Of a stretch of DNA of 9,528 bases, positions 4,934 through 9,528 are shown one piece after another (the stretch's first letter is position 1; every line of letters starts with the position of its first letter). The position numbers and the translations under genes are program-made. The stretch spans positions 1 to 9,528 of the forward strand of contig DFBV01000148.1 in NCBI GenBank assembly GCA_002366755.1, in the 5' to 3' direction. Source of the stretch: Anaerolineales bacterium UBA3071 (GTDB taxonomy: Bacteria > Chloroflexota > Anaerolineae > UBA3071). The notes below the pieces were generated by a model. That model was given only the letters and a program-made list of their open reading frames with translations, was not told the DNA's origin and did not search any database.

Positions 4934-5854
4934 ATGCCAGGGATTACCCGAGCTCAGGAACTCGTTTACGAGCTCAAGATCGAAGATGTGATGACCAGAG
5001 AGGTAATCACGGTGCCCCCCCAGATCTCCATGACCGAACTGAGAGAGATCTTGCGGGAACATCGCATCTCTGGGGTGCCGGTGTTGGAGAACGGCGTATT
5101 GGTGGGCATCATTAGCATTGAAGATCTGATCAAAGCCCTGGCAGCAGGGGAAATGGGGGCTACGGTGGAGAAGAAGATGACCCGAGACCCTGTGTTCCTC
5201 TACGCCGATGAACCTGTTGTCATGGCTGTCAACCGCTTCAGGCGGCCTGGCTTTGGGCGTTTTCCTGTCGTTGACAATGGCAAAAACCTGATAGGTATCC
5301 TCACCCGGGGCGATATCATCGAAGGGTTGCTGAAAAAGCTGGAGGTGGAGTATCACGAGGAAGAGATACGCCATTATCGAGCCAGTCACATCTTTGAGGA
5401 CATCGTTTCGGATTGTACCAGCCTCATCCTGCGCTACAACATCGTGGCACGAGATTTGGAGCACGCCGGAGAGGCTTCCAGCAACATCAAGCTCGTTCTG
5501 ACGCGCCTGGAGATACCCAGGCAACACGTCCGCAGGGTGGCCATCGCGACCTATGAGGCGGAGATGAACATCGTCCTCCATGCCGATGAAGGGGGCGAGA
5601 TCGTGGCTGAGGTTCAACCCAGACAGATAGTGATCCGGGTCACGGACACAGGGCCGGGCATCGCCGATATCGAACAGGCCATGCAGCCCGGCTTTTCTAC
5701 TGCCTCCCGGTGGATGCGGGAATTGGGCTTTGGAGCCGGCATGGGCTTGTCCAACATCCAGAGTTGCGTAGACGAGATGCGATTGGAATCCCCGCCCGGC
5801 ACCGGAACCTTCTTGGAGGCAGTGATCTACCTCAACAGGGAGGGCGAGAAGTGA
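4934..5854 (+). CDS. CBS-domain pair fused to an RsbW-like (GHKL) ATPase domain
   Basis: A 306-residue cytosolic signalling protein. Two CBS motifs (about 14-69 and 76-131) form a Bateman module, which typically binds AMP, ATP or related nucleotides. A charged helical linker (about 132-175) leads to an anti-sigma-factor-type ATPase domain (about 178-300). This domain has an N-box E208/N212 (YEAEMNIVLHA), a G1 box DTGPGI (238-243) and a G2 box GFGAGMGLSN (265-274). There is no phosphoacceptor-histidine domain, so it resembles serine kinases of the RsbW/SpoIIAB type, not a classical sensor kinase. Inferred role: nucleotide-controlled kinase or ATP switch for a redox complex. ATG 4934 has no clear Shine-Dalgarno; an in-frame TGA at 4892 rules out a much longer form. 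The gene overlaps the next one by 4 nt. Confidence 0.88.
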   Translation: MPGITRAQELVYELKIEDVMTREVITVPPQISMTELREILREHRISGVPVLENGVLVGIISIEDLIKALAAGEMGATVEKKMTRDPVFLYADEPVVMAVNRFRRPGFGRFPVVDNGKNLIGILTRGDIIEGLLKKLEVEYHEEEIRHYRASHIFEDIVSDCTSLILRYNIVARDLEHAGEASSNIKLVLTRLEIPRQHVRRVAIATYEAEMNIVLHADEGGEIVAEVQPRQIVIRVTDTGPGIADIEQAMQPGFSTASRWMRELGFGAGMGLSNIQSCVDEMRLESPPGTGTFLEAVIYLNREGEK

Positions 5855-6195
5855 CACTGGAAGAACTCTGCCGTCAAATCCCATTGGAAGTACGCACGGC
5901 CGCAAGAAAACTGGGAGCGGAGGTTACAGGTGGCTACGCCTCCGATCTGCTGAGTTGTGTGATGGCCAAAGCGCAGGAAGGCAACGTCTGGGTCACTCTG
6001 CAGAGCCATCCCAACATCGTGGCCGTGGCTAGTTTGCTCAACCTGGCTGGCATCATCATTACCGAAGGGATAGTACCAGGTGCCGCCACCGTGGAAAAGG
6101 CGGAACAGGAAGGTATCCCTATCCTGATGACAGAGCTCGCGACGTTCACAGTAGTCGGCCGGTTGTTTGAGTGTGGTGTGCCAGGGGTGGATTAA
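5851..6195 (+). CDS. DRTGG-domain protein (second paralogue)
   Basis: A 114-residue protein starting at GTG 5851, supported by GGGAGG (5838-5843) 7 nt upstream and by the GTGA overlap with the previous stop. It aligns by eye with the first DRTGG protein: GGYASDLLSCVMAKAQEGNVW (27-47; compare DLMSDVLAFAEPGSVLL), HPNIVAVASLLNLAGIII (53-70; compare NPQVVRSVEMADMVAII), EGIPIL (87-92), and VVGRLFECGV (101-110; compare MCGRLYEAGL). It has no enzymatic motif. An upstream in-frame ATG would make a 161-residue form, but that start lies deep in the previous gene and I reject it. Translational coupling to the CBS/ATPase gene suggests that the two proteins are made in fixed ratio and may bind each other. 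Confidence 0.8.
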   Translation: MTLEELCRQIPLEVRTAARKLGAEVTGGYASDLLSCVMAKAQEGNVWVTLQSHPNIVAVASLLNLAGIIITEGIVPGAATVEKAEQEGIPILMTELATFTVVGRLFECGVPGVD

Positions 6196-6206
6196 CGGTC
6201 TCCAGC

Positions 6207-6279
6207 ATGCAACACGGAACACCTGGCAGGTGTATCGCTCAGAATGCGATGTGTCGCGTGGCGCGAATGCGTGTTGCGT
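6207..6279 (+). other. Possible four-way-junction RNA element inside the operon
   Basis: The 103-nt gap between the second DRTGG gene and the next gene can fold as a closed multibranch. A closing stem 6207-6215/6271-6279 (9 bp, one G-U) encloses three hairpins: ACACCT/AGGTGT (6219-6224/6228-6233, 3-nt loop), ATCGC/GCGAT (6234-6238/6246-6250, 7-nt loop) and TCGCG/CGCGA (6254-6258/6262-6266, 3-nt loop). It is not a tRNA: there is no TTC T-loop. It may be an mRNA processing or stability element, a binding site, or a degenerate GTGTTGCGTA-type dispersed repeat that happens to fold. Confidence 0.35.
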
Positions 6280-6298
6280 ACTTGAGTGACTGCCCAGA

Positions 6299-6859
6299 AT
6301 GCGTGAGCTGAGTTTGCACATCCTGGATGCTTCAGAGAACTCGCTGGAGGCGGGAGCTACTCGTATTGAACTAATCATTGACGAGGAGTTGGCCGCGGAT
6401 CGGCTGACCATTACCATTCGAGACAACGGCCGTGGGATGAGCGAAGGGCAACTAGCTCGCGTTTTCGACCCCTTCTTCACCACGCGCAGCACGCGCCATG
6501 TGGGGTTAGGCATTCCCCTCTTCAAGGCCGCCGCAGAGCGCTGCAACGGGGGGCTGACCATCTCGTCGCAGTTGGGAGAAGGCACTACTCTTGAAGCTAC
6601 TTTTCAACATAGCCACATCGACCGCGCCCCATTGGGCGACATAGTGGGAACACTGTTGGCCATTATCTTATCCGAGTCGTCGTGCAATGTGCACTACGTC
6701 CACCGGGTGGATAGTCGGGAGTTTGAATTCTGTACAGCGCACATACGAGCCGAGTTGGGAGACATACCGCTTACGCACCCGGCGGTGCGGAGGTGGCTGC
6801 AGGCATTTATCGCTGCCGGAGAAGAAGAGCTGAAGCAATCTGTCCCACTAGCTCAGTGA
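6299..6859 (+). CDS. Orphan GHKL-type ATPase domain protein
   Basis: A 186-residue protein whose first 105 residues or so form a HATPase_c domain. It shows an N-box with E13-N14 (ILDASENSLEAGA), a G1 box RDNGRGM (41-47), an F-box DPFFTTRST (57-65) and a G2 box GLGI (69-72). The domain resembles histidine-kinase or MutL-type ATP-binding domains. No dimerisation/phosphoacceptor domain precedes it, and the C-terminal 80 residues match nothing I recognise. Inferred role: an ATP-driven switch or kinase acting on neighbouring gene products. The start ATG 6299 lacks a Shine-Dalgarno; an in-frame TGA at 6287 limits the start to this point. It follows a structured 103-nt gap and precedes the iron-sulfur gene by 18 nt. 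Confidence 0.83.
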   Translation: MRELSLHILDASENSLEAGATRIELIIDEELAADRLTITIRDNGRGMSEGQLARVFDPFFTTRSTRHVGLGIPLFKAAAERCNGGLTISSQLGEGTTLEATFQHSHIDRAPLGDIVGTLLAIILSESSCNVHYVHRVDSREFEFCTAHIRAELGDIPLTHPAVRRWLQAFIAAGEEELKQSVPLAQ

Positions 6860-6863
6860 ATTC

Positions 6864-6870
6864 AAGGAGG
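6864..6870 (+). promoter_or_regulatory. Consensus ribosome binding site of the iron-sulfur gene
   Basis: AAGGAGG lies 7 nt before ATG 6878. It is the only full consensus Shine-Dalgarno in the operon and stands out against neighbours with weak or no sites. This suggests that the iron-sulfur subunit is translated at the highest level. Confidence 0.75.
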
Positions 6871-6877
6871 CATCTTA

Positions 6878-8071
6878 ATGACGTTGGAGAGACTCGATCT
6901 GGCCAGTGCGGCCCTCGACCGTTCGTTCCTCGAAGTCATTGATCCGCTGGAGAAGCTACGGCGCTGCATTCAGTGCGGCACCTGCTCTACCACGTGCCCC
7001 ACGTCCTATGCCATGGATTACACGCCGCGGCAGGTGTGGCGCATGGTCAATCTGGGCATGCGCGACGAGGTGCTGAAGAGCCGCACCTTCTGGCTCTGTA
7101 CCACGTGCAAGTCCTGCCAGGTGCAGTGTCCGCGGGGCATTGACCTCATGGAAGCCATGATCGCCCTGAAGGAGTACTCCTTCAATCACGACATCAACGT
7201 TCCTGACGGAATGAAGATGTTCGGGGAGACCATCGCCACGGACTATAACATCTCTGGCGACGACAACGCCACGCGCAACATTTGGAGCCAGAACCTGGCG
7301 CGTATCCCACTGGGCGTGAAGCCGGGGAAAAAGCAAGCCGAGGTGTTGTACTTCATCGGCTGTGTCAGCTCTTTCTATCCACGGGTCTACAGCATCCCTC
7401 AAGCCATGGTGCAGATCCTCGACCGAGCGGATGCGGACTTCACGACGTTGGGTGGCGATGAATGGTGCTGTGGCTATCCTCTGCACATCGCAGGTATGGG
7501 CGATAAGATGGCGGAGTTGGCCCGGCATAATGTCAAGAAAGCGCGAGAGGTAGGAGTCAAGCGTGTCGTCTTCACCTGCCCCTCTTGCTACTACGCCTGG
7601 GCCCACCTCTATCCTGAATTCGTGGACACTTCCGGTCTTAAATTCCAACACGCTACCGAGTATCTTGCCGAATTGCTCGCTGGTGACCCCTTCCCCCTGG
7701 GGCCGGTGGAAGAGGCGGTGACCTACCACGATCCTTGCGACCTGGGTCGCAAGAGCGGTGTGTACGACGCGCCGCGGGAGGTGCTGGCCCACATCCCGGG
7801 GCTCGACTTCCGCGAGATGTCGGCCATCCGTGAGAATGCAGTTTGCTGTGGCGGCGGTGGTGACGTCGAAGTATCCGACCGTACCGTGACCGCAGCGGTG
7901 GCCGGACAGCGGGTGGCGCAAGCGCAGGCCACCGGCGCCAAGTACGTTCTTTCGGCCTGCCAGCAGTGCAAGCGGACACTACAGGAGGGAGCACGCCAGA
8001 ACAAGATCCGCATGCGGGCCATGGACATCATTGAGTTGGTCTGGAAGTCCATGGAGTCTGCCGGAGCCTGA
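6878..8071 (+). CDS. HdrC-HdrB-type iron-sulfur oxidoreductase with two cubane and two CCG cluster motifs
   Basis: A 397-residue soluble protein. The N-terminal HdrC-like part has two cubane [4Fe-4S] motifs, C30-C33-C36-C40P and C74-C77-C80-C84P. The HdrB-like part carries two complete CCG motifs: C162, C197-C198-G, C234/C237 and C287, C323-C324-G, C361/C364. In HdrB this pattern builds noncubane [4Fe-4S] clusters that reduce disulfides. Both copies keep all five cysteines, so both clusters should form. No membrane segments are seen. Family members pass electrons between ferredoxin/NADH-linked modules and a disulfide or quinone-type acceptor. The bacterial substrate is unknown, and heterodisulfide reductase in the methanogenic sense is unlikely. 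In this operon it is the only obvious redox enzyme and probably feeds, or is regulated with, a bifurcating complex encoded downstream. Confidence 0.88.
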   Translation: MTLERLDLASAALDRSFLEVIDPLEKLRRCIQCGTCSTTCPTSYAMDYTPRQVWRMVNLGMRDEVLKSRTFWLCTTCKSCQVQCPRGIDLMEAMIALKEYSFNHDINVPDGMKMFGETIATDYNISGDDNATRNIWSQNLARIPLGVKPGKKQAEVLYFIGCVSSFYPRVYSIPQAMVQILDRADADFTTLGGDEWCCGYPLHIAGMGDKMAELARHNVKKAREVGVKRVVFTCPSCYYAWAHLYPEFVDTSGLKFQHATEYLAELLAGDPFPLGPVEEAVTYHDPCDLGRKSGVYDAPREVLAHIPGLDFREMSAIRENAVCCGGGGDVEVSDRTVTAAVAGQRVAQAQATGAKYVLSACQQCKRTLQEGARQNKIRMRAMDIIELVWKSMESAGA

Positions 8072-8117
8072 GTGGGCCACAACTGGCAGGTCAGCAGAGA
8101 TCAACAAGGCAGCTGCT

Positions 8118-8882
8118 ATGTCGCCCTTCTTCGCCGCCGACCTGCACATTCACACGTGCCTTTCGCCCTGCGCCGAACTGGAGATGCTCCCAGAACTGAT
8201 CGTGGAGCGGGCGCAGGAACTGGGGCTGCAGATCATAGCCATCACCGATCACAACTCGGCGGAGAACTGTGCAGCAGTGGTCAGCGCTGCCCGAGACAGC
8301 CGCATCACGGTGCTTCCGGGCATGGAGGTGCAAAGCCGCGAGGAAGTGCACCTGATCACGCTCTTCGACACCCTGGAGCAGGTGGCCTGCTGGCAGGAAC
8401 AAGTCTATGCCAACATGCCGCCGCTGCGAAACGACGAGGCGCTCTTCGGGGAGCAACTGCTGCTCGATGCCCATGGCGATCCGGCGGGCTATCTCGATCG
8501 CCTGCTCGTGACTTCGACATTCTTCTCCGTCGAGGAAGTTGTGCAGCGCGTGCTCGACCTGGAGGGGCTGTGCATTCCCGCCCATGTGGATCGGCCTGCC
8601 TACAGCATCATCGCCAACCTGGGTTTCATCCCGCCGTCATTGGACGTGGTGGGAGTGGAGATCTCGGCCAACACCGGCCCGGTCGAAGCTCGCGAGCGCT
8701 TCCCTCAACTGACGGGGTACAGCCTGGTGGCGAACGGTGACGCCCACCGGTTGAAGGAAATCATGAGGCGCACGACGTTGAAAATGGACAAGGCGACAGT
8801 GGCTGAACTCTCACTGGCCCTCGCTGGCGAAGGAGACAGGGGCGTGTGGGTCGATGGCATCCACACGGTGAGGCGCTCTTGA
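8118..8882 (+). CDS. PHP-domain metal-dependent phosphoesterase
   Basis: A 254-residue PHP-family hydrolase with the full trinuclear-metal ligand set visible: DLHIH (H10, H12), TDH (D44, H45), GMEV (E70), H78 in EEVHLI, AHVDRP (H156), and NGDAH (D208, H210). These proteins hydrolyse phosphoesters such as nucleoside 3',5'-bisphosphates, oligonucleotides or histidinol phosphate; the substrate here is open. ATG 8118 is chosen because AAGG lies upstream at suitable distance and the HxH motif then sits near the N-terminus, as usual. An in-frame start at 8031 would add 29 residues overlapping the end of the previous gene and is less likely. The stop overlaps the next start by 4 nt (TTGA), so the two are translationally coupled. 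Confidence 0.88.
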   Translation: MSPFFAADLHIHTCLSPCAELEMLPELIVERAQELGLQIIAITDHNSAENCAAVVSAARDSRITVLPGMEVQSREEVHLITLFDTLEQVACWQEQVYANMPPLRNDEALFGEQLLLDAHGDPAGYLDRLLVTSTFFSVEEVVQRVLDLEGLCIPAHVDRPAYSIIANLGFIPPSLDVVGVEISANTGPVEARERFPQLTGYSLVANGDAHRLKEIMRRTTLKMDKATVAELSLALAGEGDRGVWVDGIHTVRRS

Positions 8883-9528
8883 AGCTCTGGATTGAGGTTG
8901 CACACCACAGCCTGGCAGGGGCAAAGCCTACCGCTGCCCCTGAGGCTGCGTGCGGCGATGTGGTGCGTACATTTCAGACCGAAGAACAATTCTTCGCCAT
9001 CCTAGCCAGTAGCCAGCAGGGTGGCGAGGAGGGAAAGGCAAAGGCGACAGCGCTGGCCAATAGGGCGGCTTCCATGTTGCAGCAAGGGACGTCGCTCGAC
9101 GAGGTGACGGACATCGCTCTGGCGGCCCTGCCAGCCGGCGTGCACATGCCACTTGCCATCCTTCAGGTGCTTGAAGGACGCCAGGCCCACCTGCTGGACT
9201 GCGATGCGCCTCCCCTGTTCCTGACCCGCGGCGGCCGACTGGTCCTGCCGCCTGTTCTGGAAGAACCCTCCGCCGGGCGCTTGGTACGGCGAGGTGAGTT
9301 CCAGTTGCAGGATGGCGATCACCTGGCAATGGTCAGCGAGGGATACATCCGGGCCAGGGGATGGAGCCGTCGTTGGGGCTGGCGGGACATCGCCACATCT
9401 ACCAGGCGGTTGACGGACACGGGCTGCGATGCGGAGCAACTGCTCGGGGCTTTGGTTCGCATGCACCATCGGCTGGCCGAGGGAAAGCTAGGGCGGGACA
9501 TCACCGTCATCGCCATGCACGTCCGTCC
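8879..9528 (+). CDS. SpoIIE-like PP2C-fold protein, probably lacking normal metal ligands (3' end outside window)
   Basis: The frame from TTG 8879 is open to the window end (216 codons and continuing), starts within the PHP stop codon (TTGA overlap), and reads KLWIEVAHHSLAG. It aligns in style with SpoIIE-type serine phosphatases of hydrogenase-linked clusters: CGDVVR near the start (25-30), the ALPAGVHMPLAILQVLEG region (83-100), DAPPLFLTRGGRL (109-121), DGDHLAMVSEGYIRA (145-159), GRDITVIAMHV (205-215). Expected active-site acids are altered: the ADG motif reads ASS (43-45), the SDG motif reads SEG (153-155), and the DD before IT reads RD (206-207). The early GD (26-27) remains. It is thus probably a pseudophosphatase, or one with a changed metal site. 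A pairing with the two GHKL ATPases in a partner-switch is inferred. Confidence 0.75.
   Translation, partial: MKLWIEVAHHSLAGAKPTAAPEAACGDVVRTFQTEEQFFAILASSQQGGEEGKAKATALANRAASMLQQGTSLDEVTDIALAALPAGVHMPLAILQVLEGRQAHLLDCDAPPLFLTRGGRLVLPPVLEEPSAGRLVRRGEFQLQDGDHLAMVSEGYIRARGWSRRWGWRDIATSTRRLTDTGCDAEQLLGALVRMHHRLAEGKLGRDITVIAMHVR

Noticed and set aside
4367..5905. 512-codon minus-strand open frame opposite the DRTGG and CBS/ATPase genes
   Set aside because: Its protein has no recognisable motifs, while the plus-strand frames have clear domains, ribosome sites and a strong promoter.
6207..6279. tRNA-like gene
   Set aside because: The closing stem and three hairpins have the wrong arm lengths, and there is no TTCRA T-loop and no plausible anticodon arm with conserved flanking bases.
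6956..7921. 321-codon minus-strand frame opposite the iron-sulfur gene
   Set aside because: It is antisense to a gene with 18 correctly spaced cluster cysteines and has no domain of its own.
8072..8740. 222-codon plus-strand frame overlapping the PHP gene
   Set aside because: It is a frame-shifted reading of the PHP gene, whose complete metal-ligand set lies in the other frame.
1..9528. CRISPR array
   Set aside because: No regularly spaced direct repeats of 24-40 nt are visible on either strand.

Overview
The window looks like a GC-rich, anaerobic, non-model bacterium. A Chloroflexota (Anaerolineae-like) origin is my best guess, from the protein style, the leaderless-looking starts and the short dispersed palindromes. 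The sequence contains no taxonomic marker, so this is inference. Metabolism is clearly anaerobic: a tungsten/molybdenum aldehyde:ferredoxin oxidoreductase (AOR) fragment, and an operon built around a heterodisulfide-reductase-like iron-sulfur protein.

Layout. (1) 1-737: 3' part of an AOR gene ending at a strong hairpin. (2) 752-904: a promoter, a tRNA-Arg(CCG) and a terminator. (3) 926-1870: a rearranged stretch. It opens with an extended -10 promoter and a diverged copy of the first 27 codons of the downstream helicase. It then holds a leftward MNT/HEPN (MntA/HepT-type) toxin-antitoxin pair, whose HEPN toxin has lost its core, a perfect 15+15 bp inverted repeat, and a near-consensus leftward promoter abutting the helicase start. 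(4) 1872-4238: a complete MrfA/YprA-type DEAH helicase with an in-frame repeat insertion near its N-terminus. (5) 4239-4519: two overlapping hairpins, a near-consensus sigma-70-type promoter and a leader of about 150 nt. (6) 4520-9528 (runs off the window): a tight seven-gene rightward operon. Its order is DRTGG protein, CBS pair + RsbW-like ATPase, second DRTGG protein, orphan GHKL ATPase, HdrC/HdrB-type iron-sulfur protein, PHP-family metal hydrolase, and SpoIIE-like phosphatase.

How the genes work together. The operon combines nucleotide sensing (CBS, DRTGG), anti-sigma-type kinase domains (two GHKL ATPases), a partner-switch-type phosphatase fold (SpoIIE/PP2C) and a redox enzyme (HdrCB-like). 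From memory, similar sets accompany NADH-dependent electron-bifurcating [FeFe]-hydrogenase genes in Firmicutes and Thermotogae. I would therefore expect NuoE/NuoF/HydA-like genes just beyond position 9528. The inferred job is regulating, assembling or tuning a bifurcating redox complex in response to adenylate or redox state.

Most noteworthy points: the SpoIIE-like protein lacks the acidic residues expected for metal binding at three positions; the HEPN toxin has been cored out while its nucleotidyltransferase partner is intact; the helicase 5' end is duplicated across the toxin-antitoxin insert; and several untranslated stretches (4277-4316, 4371-4519, 6207-6279) show RNA-structure potential that no recognised element explains.
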